From the NCBI RefSeq assembly GCF_900233005.1, contig NZ_LT960611.1:3100001-3164000 (forward strand): a DNA stretch of 64,000 nucleotides, written 5' to 3'. The translations under genes and the position numbers were made by a program. This document shows positions 37,134 through 45,956 of this stretch, piece by piece. The notes beneath the pieces are model-generated. The model saw nothing but the letters and a program-made list of their open reading frames with translations. It made no database searches and was not told where the DNA came from. Position 1 is the stretch's first letter. Each line of letters starts with the position of its first letter. The stretch is from Vibrio tapetis subsp. tapetis (GTDB taxonomy: Bacteria > Pseudomonadota > Gammaproteobacteria > Enterobacterales > Vibrionaceae).

Positions 37134-37940
37134 TCATTTCAACCCCAACAGAGATAGCCGTGCGAATCTTAAGAGATTTGAAAAAAGTACAATAAAGACA
37201 TATTTTTCTTGTTTTGATTCAATAAGAAATTGGCTGCTCGCCATTAACGATCTTAGAGCAAGCGCTCTTTTTCCGGCATTGTGCCCCAAAGAACTCGCCA
37301 TTACACGATATCTGACCAACGGAGAGCCGAGGTGAATCAAATGACTCGCTTCTTTGTTCAGCACAGTTAACCAAAGTAAATAATCTTCACACGTGTTCAT
37401 CTCTTTACTTTCATTAAAGCGCGAGTCACCTAGAAGCCCTTTAGAAACAACCACAGACGAAGTCGTAATTGTATTTCGGAATAGGAGAGCTTTTAATCCG
37501 TAAGTGCGGTTCTTTTTGGGTTTCTCACCAGTCGCCTTGTTAAGAAATTCAGATTCCTCATCGATATAGCGAGAATTGGTACAAATCAAGTTTGCATCAT
37601 CTTCAATATAACACTTCACTTGTTCTTCCAGTTTCGATGGTTCCCAAACATCATCAGCATCAACAAAAGCAATTAGCTCGCCATTTGCTTGTTCAATGCC
37701 ATCATTACGTGGGGCTGCGGGTCCACCAGAATTGTTCTCCCGCTTGATTACATTAAGCTTAGAGAACTGGTCAGAAAACTCATTGACAAGAGCAAGACTA
37801 CTGTCCGTTGAAGCATTATCTACAACGATAACTTCATAACTATCATAAGTTTGATTTGCTATTGAAATCAAAGTCTCACGTATATAACTCTCTGCGTTAT
37901 ACATAGGTATAACAATACTAACGACAGGATTAGTGCTCAT
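37134..37940 (-). CDS. GT2-family glycosyltransferase
   Basis: 268 residues with the GT-A fold: VSIVIPMYNAESYIRETLISIANQTYDSYEVIVVDNASTDSS at the N-terminus and the DXD-type metal motif in FVDADDVWEPSKLEEQV near residue 96. MNTCEDYLLWL around 185 supplies the general-base ED motif. It should transfer one sugar on the cytoplasmic face during repeat-unit assembly; donor and acceptor are unknown. It overlaps the SDR gene upstream by 11 bases. Behind it lies decayed sequence. Confidence 0.88.
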   Translation of the reverse strand: MSTNPVVSIVIPMYNAESYIRETLISIANQTYDSYEVIVVDNASTDSSLALVNEFSDQFSKLNVIKRENNSGGPAAPRNDGIEQANGELIAFVDADDVWEPSKLEEQVKCYIEDDANLICTNSRYIDEESEFLNKATGEKPKKNRTYGLKALLFRNTITTSSVVVSKGLLGDSRFNESKEMNTCEDYLLWLTVLNKEASHLIHLGSPLVRYRVMASSLGHNAGKRALALRSLMASSQFLIESKQEKYVFIVLFSNLLRFARLSLLGLK

Positions 37941-38850
37941 TATCTGCTCTCAGTAATGATAAAATGCTTATAATTTCTTCATCAACTTTATCTTCAAATG
38001 AATAATCAATAACAGTCATAATTTTTTCATTAGAAACCGTCAAAGGCATTGGTTTTGTCGAATCAGAATGATTAACTTCGAGATCGATATTATTTTCACC
38101 GAACTGACGACGAACTCGACTCACCAAGTCGAGCACTGATAGTGTGATACCAGAAGATAAGTTCAAGACCTCATTTCGAGTTGAGCTGTGAATTAACTTA
38201 TCAACAACCCGAACTACATCACCCATCCAAATGTAATCCCTACGCGCTAGCCCATTACCCAACAGCACAATTTTACTTGTTCGGAATGCTTGTCGACAAA
38301 GATCGTTAAGAACTAGGTACCATTTATTAGTATCAACAGTGCTTGGGCAGCCGTAGCTATTTGTTAACCTTAAAATCACATAGTTGAGACCAGAAGCTCT
38401 TTGATGCTTCTCAATATACTTTTCAGCAAAGTAATGGGTAAGACCATAGTCATTTGCAGGTCTTACCTCACTTTTTTCGTCCACAAAACCATCACTCGCG
38501 CCATACACATGGAATGTACTAAAATAGATTAACTTCCCAACACCGTGGCGTTTCAATACTTGGCATAAATATTCAGTACCAAGCGCATTGATTAACAAAG
38601 CATCCTTTGCGTAGTTTTCTTTAAAGTGCTCGTTGAAACTTGCTGTATGAATACAAACATCATAGTAACAATCAACCGCATCACGAAGTAACTCTAAGTC
38701 AGTTAAGTCAGCTTGAATAAATCTATAATTAGGGTGTGTAATGCTGAAGGACTCATTTCTCGATAACACGGTAACCTGATGATCATTCAGAAAATGCTTG
38801 GTTAGCCAACTTCCTAAATTCCCTAGGCCTCCAGTGATAAGAATTTTCAT
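37930..38850 (-). CDS. NAD-dependent epimerase/reductase with YxxxH in place of YxxxK
   Basis: 306 residues, extended SDR. TGGLGNLGSWLTKHFL binds the nucleotide, and STFHVYGAS supplies the Ser/Thr. The expected YxxxK motif reads DYGLTHYFAEKY, so His replaces the catalytic Lys. It overlaps the cupin epimerase gene by 4 bases and lies in the CDP-sugar set (rfbF, rfbG, cupin, SDR), so it probably acts on a CDP-4-keto-6-deoxyhexose, for example as a C4 reductase. Given the altered motif it could instead be an atypical or inactive member. Substrate is inferred only from context. Confidence 0.78.
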   Translation of the reverse strand: MKILITGGLGNLGSWLTKHFLNDHQVTVLSRNESFSITHPNYRFIQADLTDLELLRDAVDCYYDVCIHTASFNEHFKENYAKDALLINALGTEYLCQVLKRHGVGKLIYFSTFHVYGASDGFVDEKSEVRPANDYGLTHYFAEKYIEKHQRASGLNYVILRLTNSYGCPSTVDTNKWYLVLNDLCRQAFRTSKIVLLGNGLARRDYIWMGDVVRVVDKLIHSSTRNEVLNLSSGITLSVLDLVSRVRRQFGENNIDLEVNHSDSTKPMPLTVSNEKIMTVIDYSFEDKVDEEIISILSLLRADNEH

Positions 38851-39284
38851 TCGTCACTCCAGTTATACTCAACTTGACTAATAGGTTGGCTCATACTTTC
38901 TTCAGGATCATGCTCGATACTCGCAATATTCAGAAGTAAATTCAGTTCACAGCCTACACCTTGAAATGCCAACCAAACACCATGAGGTACCGTTAACCTA
39001 GCATAGTTTTCTGGACTAAGAGTAAAACGACTGAATTGGCCATAAGTTGAAGAATCAGGTCGATCATCATAAATGACAAACTTAATCGCCCCAACCGGAA
39101 CGATTAAATTAAGCACCATTTTACGATGCTTCTTCCACCCTTTAATTTCACCATTAGTGATACTACTAAAGTAAGCCTCTCCAAAAGAAGAGAAGCTCGG
39201 CTCAGAAGCTTTAAGCCCCCGAAAAATATCTCCTTTAGGATGCTCTATGCGTAGTAAAGGAGTATAAACAACACCCTCAATCAT
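38847..39284 (-). CDS. Short cupin, dTDP-4-dehydrorhamnose 3,5-epimerase-like
   Basis: 145 residues, a single RmlC/FdtA-like cupin. The core EAYFSSITNGEIKGWKKHRKMVLNLIVPVGAIKFVIYDDR, then RLTVPHGVWLAFQG and NLLLNIASIEHDPEE, matches the short branch of 3,5-epimerases found in CDP- and dTDP-6-deoxysugar clusters. It is adjacent to rfbG, so the likely substrate is CDP-4-keto-6-deoxyglucose, epimerised at C3 and/or C5 before reduction. It overlaps the next SDR by 4 bases and follows rfbG without a gap. Confidence 0.82.
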   Translation of the reverse strand: MIEGVVYTPLLRIEHPKGDIFRGLKASEPSFSSFGEAYFSSITNGEIKGWKKHRKMVLNLIVPVGAIKFVIYDDRPDSSTYGQFSRFTLSPENYARLTVPHGVWLAFQGVGCELNLLLNIASIEHDPEESMSQPISQVEYNWSDE

Positions 39285-40385
39285 CTACTTACTCCATGAT
39301 AGCTCTTGATCTATCGCCGACTGTTGGTATTCATCAATCTGTTGTTCAGTGAACATCATCATATCAGCACGACCTTCGTAAAACTTAAAGTACCATTCGC
39401 TAACAAATTTGATGCACTGCTTATAGTTAAGGTTTGCTTCCCAATGAAGATGGAACAATGCCTTATCACAGTTAAGTTTTAGTAAACCCGCCTCATGAAA
39501 GGGAATATTATCAGTCACCTCATACGCTTTTTCCTTACCATCGAAATCCCAGTATGCACTCAGATCGGAAAGCAAATCGACAACGGTATGATTTTGTTCT
39601 GATTTAGGCCCAAAGTTGTACTGCTCGCCGTGGTGTTTAATATCATTGTCTAATGCCTGCCCTAAAGCTAAATAACCACTTAACGGTTCCAAAACATGTT
39701 GCCATGGACGGGTCGCATTAGGGCATCGGATCTCGACTAAGCGTTTTTCACTCCACGCTTTCATACAATCAGCGACAATTCGATCTGCCGCCCAATCACC
39801 GCCGCCGATCACATTGCCAGCCCGACCCGTTGCTAGCCTTACTTTGCTATCAGGGCTCGAGAAAAATGAATTTTGATAAGCATGGAAGATAACTTCTGCG
39901 GCACCTTTAGAGCCACTATAAATATCTTTTCCACCAAGGTGGTCAGTTTCCTTATACCCCCAAACCCACTCAACATTTTCGTAGCACTTATCACTCGTAA
40001 TAATTACCGCATTACAGCGTTCATTATATTGTCTAAGTACTTCAAGAACATTCGCGGTACCAACTACATTTGACGTAATGGTCTCTAAAGGATCGCTGTA
40101 AGAAAGGGAAACGATAGGCTGTGCTGCGAGATGGAATACAAAATCAGGCTTAAACTCTATCAAGATAGATTTTAGCGTCGCGAGATCGCGGACATCAGCA
40201 ATATGGTGCTCGATTTTCTGATCAAGTTTTAACTCTTGAAACATTGAAGGCGTTGTTGGAATATCTTTAGACACACCACAAACCTTAGCTCCTAACTTCA
40301 AAAGCCATGCGGTTAACCAAGTACCTTTGAAGCCAGTATGTCCTGTAACAAGGACTCGTTTATCTTTGTATATATCTGCAAACAT
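39285..40385 (-). CDS. rfbG: CDP-glucose 4,6-dehydratase
   Basis: 366 residues from the ATG at 40385, which best fits the family N-terminus (FADIYKDKRVLVTGHTGFKG); ATGs at 40397 and 40406 overlap rfbF and are possible. It converts CDP-glucose to CDP-4-keto-6-deoxyglucose. GHTGFKGTWL is the diagnostic NAD-binding motif of this enzyme, with ITSDKCYEN and DIYSGSKGAAEVI (YxxxK), and GRAGNVIGGGDWA further on. It directly follows rfbF, the classical pair at the head of CDP-deoxysugar routes. Confidence 0.93.
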   Translation of the reverse strand: MFADIYKDKRVLVTGHTGFKGTWLTAWLLKLGAKVCGVSKDIPTTPSMFQELKLDQKIEHHIADVRDLATLKSILIEFKPDFVFHLAAQPIVSLSYSDPLETITSNVVGTANVLEVLRQYNERCNAVIITSDKCYENVEWVWGYKETDHLGGKDIYSGSKGAAEVIFHAYQNSFFSSPDSKVRLATGRAGNVIGGGDWAADRIVADCMKAWSEKRLVEIRCPNATRPWQHVLEPLSGYLALGQALDNDIKHHGEQYNFGPKSEQNHTVVDLLSDLSAYWDFDGKEKAYEVTDNIPFHEAGLLKLNCDKALFHLHWEANLNYKQCIKFVSEWYFKFYEGRADMMMFTEQQIDEYQQSAIDQELSWSK

Positions 40386-40390
40386 TGTGA

Positions 40391-41161
40391 TTACCATGTT
40401 TTCCATTTAGCTTTATTACTCACAAACATTTCATTGAGCTTTTGCTTGTCATTTAAAGAGTCCATACACTTCCAGAACCCATCATGCTTAAACGCCATTA
40501 GCTCACTGTCTTGTGCCAATTTCTGTAACGGTTCTTGCTCAAATACAGTGCTATCACCACCGGTAATGTAATCAAAAACATTTGGGTTACATACAAAGAA
40601 GCCCCCATTAATCCATGAGCCATCGCCCTTTGGTTTTTCTGCAAAATTTTTAACTACAGAGTCATTGATTTCCAAAGCACCAAAACGACCATCCGGCTGG
40701 ACTGACGTCATTGAAATAGATTTTCCATGGGATTTATGAAACTCGACCAATTTGGTGATATCGACATCTGACACACCATCTCCATAAGTTAGCATGAAGG
40801 ATTCATTACCGATAACTTCTTGTGCTCGTTTAATACGACCACCTGTCATGGTATGTAACCCAGTATCAAGCAGAGTCACCTTCCAAGGTTCCGACGTGTT
40901 TTTATGGATCTGCATTTCATTTGTAGATAGGTCGATCGTAACATCACTTTGATGTAGGAAGTAATTAGCAAAATATTCTTTAATGTAATAGCCTTTATAA
41001 CCCAACAGGATAACGAATTCGTTAAATCCGTGCTGTGAATACATTTTCATTATATGCCACAAAATCGGCTTGCCACCAATCTCAACCATCGGTTTTGGGC
41101 GAATATCTGTTTCTTCACTTAATCGAGTGCCAAAGCCTCCGGCAAGCAATACGACTTTCAT
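40391..41161 (-). CDS. rfbF: Glucose-1-phosphate cytidylyltransferase
   Basis: 256 residues from the ATG at 41161, which has GGAG five bases upstream; the frame is open to 41221 but the extension is not conserved. It makes CDP-glucose from CTP and glucose 1-phosphate. MKVVLLAGGFGTRLSEETDIRPKPMVEIGGKPILWHIMKMYS is the nucleotidyltransferase signature and is diagnostic for RfbF, with LTYGDGVSDVD for metal binding and GSWINGGFFV. The next gene is its pathway partner rfbG. Confidence 0.95.
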   Translation of the reverse strand: MKVVLLAGGFGTRLSEETDIRPKPMVEIGGKPILWHIMKMYSQHGFNEFVILLGYKGYYIKEYFANYFLHQSDVTIDLSTNEMQIHKNTSEPWKVTLLDTGLHTMTGGRIKRAQEVIGNESFMLTYGDGVSDVDITKLVEFHKSHGKSISMTSVQPDGRFGALEINDSVVKNFAEKPKGDGSWINGGFFVCNPNVFDYITGGDSTVFEQEPLQKLAQDSELMAFKHDGFWKCMDSLNDKQKLNEMFVSNKAKWKTW

Positions 41162-41199
41162 ATAAACTCCATATAAAAATAACGCTAATAAGTACAATC

Positions 41200-41937
41200 T
41201 TAGACGCGAGAAAAAGAACAATAAGTATCAAATAACTTTCTTTTAAAACTACTCATTTCAACTGAAACGTTATTACTTTCAGTAAAACTACGAAGTGTAT
41301 CCTCTACCTCACCAAGCGTCGTATTATACACAGTTGTCGGAGATAACAACTCGTAACCAGCACTAACACGTTCATTTAAGTGAGTAACTAAATCGGACAT
41401 CAAGTCTAGTGAATAACAGTAAGTCATAGGATAGTTACGATCATAAACAACAATTTCCTTATCATTATTAAGATTATGCATCCAAGTCGCGATCGCAGAG
41501 TTGTGGTTTGGCTTACTCCCAGGGCCAAACATGTGTGGTAACCGATAAACCCAAACCTTTGCACAACTAGTCTCACAATATTTTTTCAACAAAATCTCGG
41601 CTTGTTGCTTTGTCTGACCGTAGCCATTCTTTGGTGCACTAGCATGTACACTGGAAGCAAACACAATTGGTATCGCCTTTTCAGCCTTGCGAATACTATC
41701 AATAATAATTTGAGTTAACCCTACATTGCTACGCTCAAACTCCGCTTCATCACTATTAGGTCTCACCTCGCCTGCGAAGTGGTAAATGATATCAGACTCT
41801 TCAACCATGGCATGCAGTTCATCAATATTATTCTCTCGATTAAATGTAAATAGCTTAGAGTTAGGGGTTTTATTTACTGCCGCACTGAACTCCTTCCCAA
41901 GGAACCCCCTGGCCCCTGTTACAAGAACCTTAATCAT
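41200..41937 (-). CDS. CapF-like SDR domain protein lacking the cupin domain
   Basis: 245 residues. It resembles the N-terminal reductase half of CapF/WbjC along its whole length: VTGARGFLGKEF, YHFAGEVRP, FASSVHASAPKNGYGQTKQQAE (YxxxK present), YRLPHMFGPGSKPNHNSAIATWMHNL and LGEVEDTLRSF. CapF proteins usually carry a C-terminal cupin of about 120 residues, absent here. No FnlA/FnlC-type FucNAc genes are present; instead rfbF follows after 38 bases, so it probably reduces a CDP-linked ketosugar. It overlaps the upstream gene by 4 bases. Confidence 0.78.
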   Translation of the reverse strand: MIKVLVTGARGFLGKEFSAAVNKTPNSKLFTFNRENNIDELHAMVEESDIIYHFAGEVRPNSDEAEFERSNVGLTQIIIDSIRKAEKAIPIVFASSVHASAPKNGYGQTKQQAEILLKKYCETSCAKVWVYRLPHMFGPGSKPNHNSAIATWMHNLNNDKEIVVYDRNYPMTYCYSLDLMSDLVTHLNERVSAGYELLSPTTVYNTTLGEVEDTLRSFTESNNVSVEMSSFKRKLFDTYCSFSRV

Positions 41938-42938
41938 ATTCTATCACCCTTCGATTCATTAACATCAAAAACCCGATCGATCCACCCAAAAATACTATAG
42001 TTACTGATATCAGTTTCCATTATAGACCCCCTATCAGAAAACAAGTCACTATCATAATGAAGCTTATTACGATCGATTACGGCCATATTTTTCATATCAT
42101 AAAAATCGTGTTCTAATATGTTATGATTGGTTGTTATCAATTTCAACCCTGAACCTAAAACCTCAAAAGTGCGCATACTAAGCCCTGTTTGGATATTTAA
42201 CTCCACATCAAGAACAGCTTTACTAAATGAGTAGTTATCAACGACGTCCTTCATAGTAAGTGAGTATGTCTTAATATATTTAACATCCCTAAGTGAAATC
42301 TCGCCGCTAATTAACCTCACTAGAAGAGGGATTTTTTTCAAATATAAATGGTAATGAAACTTCAGCCCATCTTTCTCCATTTCCTTATCAAAAAATTTAA
42401 TAATATTTAATCGATCGCTATGATAGGCACCAACAAAACTGAGGTCATATTTCTTTTCGTCGCCTTTTGACAACCCTACCCCTTCATAAATAGGCAAATA
42501 AAACAGTGGTTGATACGGAATATTTAGCTCTTTTGAGTCTGCAACATCAAAAGATGACACAAAGTCAAAATAGGGGATAATATCTCTATAATCATTCTGC
42601 CTATAAGAGTCCCATTGATATAGAAAAAATTTAGCATTAGCTTGGCTAAGTTTTAAATATTTCATAAAATCAGTAGTTAACCCAGCCCCCCTGATTATGA
42701 AAACATAGTCGAAATCATCATTATTCGCAGCAGTGGATATTTTTTTAAGGTTTTTTCTTTGTAAGCGACTCCAATAATTAGAGCTTACTTTCTTAGCGAC
42801 TCTAGAAAGAAAAGAATTGTCCATTTCTGGTAGAAATGTAACTTTAGCCCCCAGTGAAGTGAGCGCATCAGTAATATGTTTCTCATACCCATAAAATACA
42901 GGCGCAATAAATAAAATATCTTTACCTTGAAACATCAT
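41934..42938 (-). CDS. CgeB-like putative glycosyltransferase
   Basis: 334 residues from the ATG at 42938, which overlaps the stop of the acyltransferase gene (ATGA) and has GGGAG five bases upstream. The N-terminal half (DILFIAPVFYGYEKHITDALTSLGA, FIIRGAGLTTDFM, LYQWDS) and C-terminal half (AVLDVELNIQTGLSMRTFEVLGSGLKLITTNHNI) fit the GT-B-like CgeB/DUF3880 group found in surface-glycan clusters. The SMRTFEVLGSG segment corresponds to the donor-binding site. Donor and acceptor are unknown. Confidence 0.72.
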   Translation of the reverse strand: MMFQGKDILFIAPVFYGYEKHITDALTSLGAKVTFLPEMDNSFLSRVAKKVSSNYWSRLQRKNLKKISTAANNDDFDYVFIIRGAGLTTDFMKYLKLSQANAKFFLYQWDSYRQNDYRDIIPYFDFVSSFDVADSKELNIPYQPLFYLPIYEGVGLSKGDEKKYDLSFVGAYHSDRLNIIKFFDKEMEKDGLKFHYHLYLKKIPLLVRLISGEISLRDVKYIKTYSLTMKDVVDNYSFSKAVLDVELNIQTGLSMRTFEVLGSGLKLITTNHNILEHDFYDMKNMAVIDRNKLHYDSDLFSDRGSIMETDISNYSIFGWIDRVFDVNESKGDRI

Positions 42939-43519
42939 ACACGCTCCCACATTTGTCGTTCAACACTGTAGCGTTTTATAACTTTTGCAGGAGAACCAAC
43001 TGCTACCGAAAAGTCTGGTATATCTGAAGTAACAACAGAATTTGCACCAATAACGCTATTTTTACCAACAGAACAGCCAATAATTGATACGTTTTCACCG
43101 ATCCAAGCTCCATTACCAATCGAAACTATTCCGCAGGAAAGAACTGGTTGCTGAATAATTGGAAGATCAGTATTCTTGTAATCATGAATGTTATCAGAAA
43201 TGTAAACCTTGTCGGCAATCAAAACATCACTCCCGATATAAATACCTTTGGCAGCCACAATATGAGAAAAACGCCCAATATAAGTGTTGCTACCTATTTC
43301 AATTTCCACATCAGAATCAGAGTCCAAAGCCATTAACCAACACATAGAGTTTATAGAGACACCATCACCAATGCTAATACAGTCTTCTCCCTCAATTATA
43401 TCAGGTCGATAAATCGATACCTTTTCCCCAAACTTTTTAAATCTTCGAGAAAAAAGTAAGTTAAAAATAGTAGTTCGGATAACCCTTTTAGCTCGACGAA
43501 CAGATTTGCATGAAAGCAT
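42935..43519 (-). CDS. Hexapeptide-repeat O-acyltransferase
   Basis: 194 residues. Isoleucine/valine-rich hexapeptide repeats (IEIGSNTYIGRFSHIVAAKGIYIGSDVLIADKVYISDNIHDY and GIVSIGNGAWIGENVSIIG) form a left-handed beta-helix. The catalytic His is probably in DNIHDY. The tail SVAVGSPAKVIKRY is standard for the WcaF/maltose-acetyltransferase group. It likely adds an acetyl group to a sugar hydroxyl of the repeat unit. Confidence 0.85.
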   Translation of the reverse strand: MLSCKSVRRAKRVIRTTIFNLLFSRRFKKFGEKVSIYRPDIIEGEDCISIGDGVSINSMCWLMALDSDSDVEIEIGSNTYIGRFSHIVAAKGIYIGSDVLIADKVYISDNIHDYKNTDLPIIQQPVLSCGIVSIGNGAWIGENVSIIGCSVGKNSVIGANSVVTSDIPDFSVAVGSPAKVIKRYSVERQMWERV

Positions 43520-43522
43520 GTA

Positions 43523-44173
43523 TTAAACTCTTTTGATTTGTTTTATAAACTCATCCGGATCTTGAAAGTACTCAGAATAGCGTTCCAATACATCGCTATC
43601 AAGTTCCCACCATTGACTTTGAAGAAGTTTTTCGATCAAAGACTTGTCAAAACGGTATCTGAGATGGCGAGCTGGATTTCCTCCTACGATACTATACGGT
43701 TCGACATCGTTCACCACTATTGACCCAGCGGCCACTATTGCACCATGACCTACGATTACACCAGACTTGATAAAAGCAGAGTCCGCGATCCATACATCAC
43801 TTCCAATCGTAGTTCTCGTAGGTTTTTTTGACCTTAAGCTACTTGTGTAAAATCTTGGAAGCGGCTGTGATGCGTCATAAAACATGGGATTTGTACTAAG
43901 GTAGGTCATTGGATGATCAATTAAGCCAATAGATACATTACTCGCAATAGAACAATATTTCCCAATGTCAGAATGAAGTATAGTACTCGCAGTTTGTACA
44001 TAAGTTCCGGTATCAACCGCTACATCAATAAGTGTAACACCAGAAAACACTACCGAGTATTGTGACAAGCTACAATTCGCTGAAAGCGTTGAACCAAAAT
44101 ACACTTTTGCTCTTCGGTATTTTAATGCATAAATAAACCAACGAATACCATCTTTTATACTATTGAGCATCAT
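43523..44173 (-). CDS. CatB-related (XAT) O-acetyltransferase
   Basis: 216 residues from the ATG at 44173 (AGG five bases upstream), with GTG 44179 and ATG 44170 also possible. Left-handed beta-helix with the XAT-type loop GLIDHPMTYLSTNPMFYDA, in which the His is the likely catalytic residue, then TIGSDVWIADSAFIKSGVIVGHGAIVAAGSIVVNDVEPYSIVGGNPARHLRYRF. The C-terminal tail WWELDSDVLERYSEYF is typical of the group. It overlaps the upstream gene by a few bases. A sugar O-acetyltransferase is likely. Confidence 0.86.
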   Translation of the reverse strand: MMLNSIKDGIRWFIYALKYRRAKVYFGSTLSANCSLSQYSVVFSGVTLIDVAVDTGTYVQTASTILHSDIGKYCSIASNVSIGLIDHPMTYLSTNPMFYDASQPLPRFYTSSLRSKKPTRTTIGSDVWIADSAFIKSGVIVGHGAIVAAGSIVVNDVEPYSIVGGNPARHLRYRFDKSLIEKLLQSQWWELDSDVLERYSEYFQDPDEFIKQIKRV

Positions 44174-45956
44174 TAGCACCTATTAGCATATTTATATAGT
44201 TAACATTACGCTCTAAGCTCTTTCCATCGAGTGGGCCTACATATTTTTCGAGTATATTTTTATCAAGGAACGTATCGTATCTTGAGTCTCTTGATTTAAA
44301 ATCTATCATCGCTTGTAATAAATCAGGAATATTGTCAACGGTAACAAGTTCTGATTTATTATCAAAAGGTGGGGCACCAAATTCATTGTCCTTTCTATAA
44401 TATAGAGAAGGAACACCGAGACTAGACGCTTCGATCAATGTTTGTGAATATATTGAAACGTAAAAATCTGATAGCCTCAATGCATCCATCATAGATATAT
44501 TATCGACGATTTTCACATCAACATTAGGGAAATATTCACTGACAAATTTCTCGTATTGTTTTTTATATCCATTCGGTCTACACTTGATTATAATTTTATC
44601 GAATTGACCAAATCGCTCAGCAGCAGAAAGAACATCAAACATAAAATCAAACTCAACCGCAACATATGAATTAAGGTCGACACTATTAAAACCAGAGGTC
44701 CCTATAACAAGCACCGGCTGTTCATAATTAATTTCATTCGTTAAACCATAATATGCATCCATTCTTGGATCACCTAAACATACAACATGGTCATCATTAT
44801 TAAAATAATTCACCTTTATACTATTCGAGTAACAATTGATATGAGATGCTAGTTTACTTTCGTCCGAATAATCGGGGCCGAGCATGCCATTAATGATAAG
44901 AAACGTAGGTTTACCTTCAGCACGGCAAACACAATCCAATAACGTGACATTTTTACCAAGATTGGAAATAATCACATGCAAGTCTAATTGATTATTTCTA
45001 ACATATCTAATGTAATTATTTAGACTTGAAACATAATCTTCTATACATGACTCTACTCTGCTATTAATAATAGACGTTACGACTGAAGTAATATCCAGGC
45101 CATTATTTAAAATTAACCTTGAATGTATCCCCCTATTATAATTAAGAAGAATCTCGCTTATTTCAAGACCAAACGCGCCATTGAAAATAGGCTCTGGAAT
45201 TATTCTATAGTCAGATATATTAATAATATCTTTCACATTATTGAAGTTAGTTTTTACAACTTGTATATTTTTATTTTTCAACATACCATTAATAATGGGT
45301 TTAGTTGGATGGTACTGCTGTATACAAATATACTTTTTATTTTTATTTATTGTCTTATCAAAAATATGTGCAACTCTAGAATGGAGATTTCCAACAATGG
45401 AACGTAACTTATATTTAAAGTAAGTAAAACCATTCGGTCTTATTTTAGAATCCAACCACTGAGCTATCGGAAAGTAATATCCACCATTTTCCTGATCATT
45501 TCTTAATTTTACAACTTCATATTTCAGACTTAATATATCAAGCGCACTAAATACATATTTATCATTAGAGCATACAATAATTTTCTTACTCTCAATTGAA
45601 CTCAAAGCGTCCATATTCAAAATGAGTCTAATTATATAAGTATAATCATTCCAATATTCCAACCTGAATGAAATTCCGAAATCAACACCTTTATAATTAA
45701 ATAAGTCATTTCCATTCTCATCATAATGCCAAGATTCAAAGAACCTATAAATATTATGATTTTCAGACTCCATCACTTTGTTATCAATAAGGTGATCGAT
45801 ATACATTGCATTTTTAGAATCTAGATATTTTACTAACGCAAAGTCAAAAGTTAGAACCAAGTCTAAATCTGAATCATATTCATTTGAAATATTCAGCCAA
45901 GAAGACAGTGCATCACATATATAAACATGACGATAATTACCGTGTAATTTACTCAC
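44160..45956 (-). CDS. Unrecognised 598-residue protein, possible GT-B transferase
   Basis: GTG start at 45956 with AGAGG five bases upstream. No family was recognised with confidence and no membrane segment or signal peptide is seen. The C-terminal third (FDKIIIKCRPNGYKKQYEKFV, YFPNVDVKIV, LRLSDFYVSIYSQTLIEASSLGVPSLYYR) looks like the donor-binding half of GT-B transferases of the capsule type, with a Ser/Thr-Glu-Ala-G-P pattern. It sits between Wzx and the acyltransferases, in the most AT-rich part of the locus. Since no other gene is an obvious legionaminic-acid transferase, it is a candidate for that role by elimination only. Confidence 0.55.
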   Translation of the reverse strand: MSKLHGNYRHVYICDALSSWLNISNEYDSDLDLVLTFDFALVKYLDSKNAMYIDHLIDNKVMESENHNIYRFFESWHYDENGNDLFNYKGVDFGISFRLEYWNDYTYIIRLILNMDALSSIESKKIIVCSNDKYVFSALDILSLKYEVVKLRNDQENGGYYFPIAQWLDSKIRPNGFTYFKYKLRSIVGNLHSRVAHIFDKTINKNKKYICIQQYHPTKPIINGMLKNKNIQVVKTNFNNVKDIINISDYRIIPEPIFNGAFGLEISEILLNYNRGIHSRLILNNGLDITSVVTSIINSRVESCIEDYVSSLNNYIRYVRNNQLDLHVIISNLGKNVTLLDCVCRAEGKPTFLIINGMLGPDYSDESKLASHINCYSNSIKVNYFNNDDHVVCLGDPRMDAYYGLTNEINYEQPVLVIGTSGFNSVDLNSYVAVEFDFMFDVLSAAERFGQFDKIIIKCRPNGYKKQYEKFVSEYFPNVDVKIVDNISMMDALRLSDFYVSIYSQTLIEASSLGVPSLYYRKDNEFGAPPFDNKSELVTVDNIPDLLQAMIDFKSRDSRYDTFLDKNILEKYVGPLDGKSLERNVNYINMLIGANDAQ

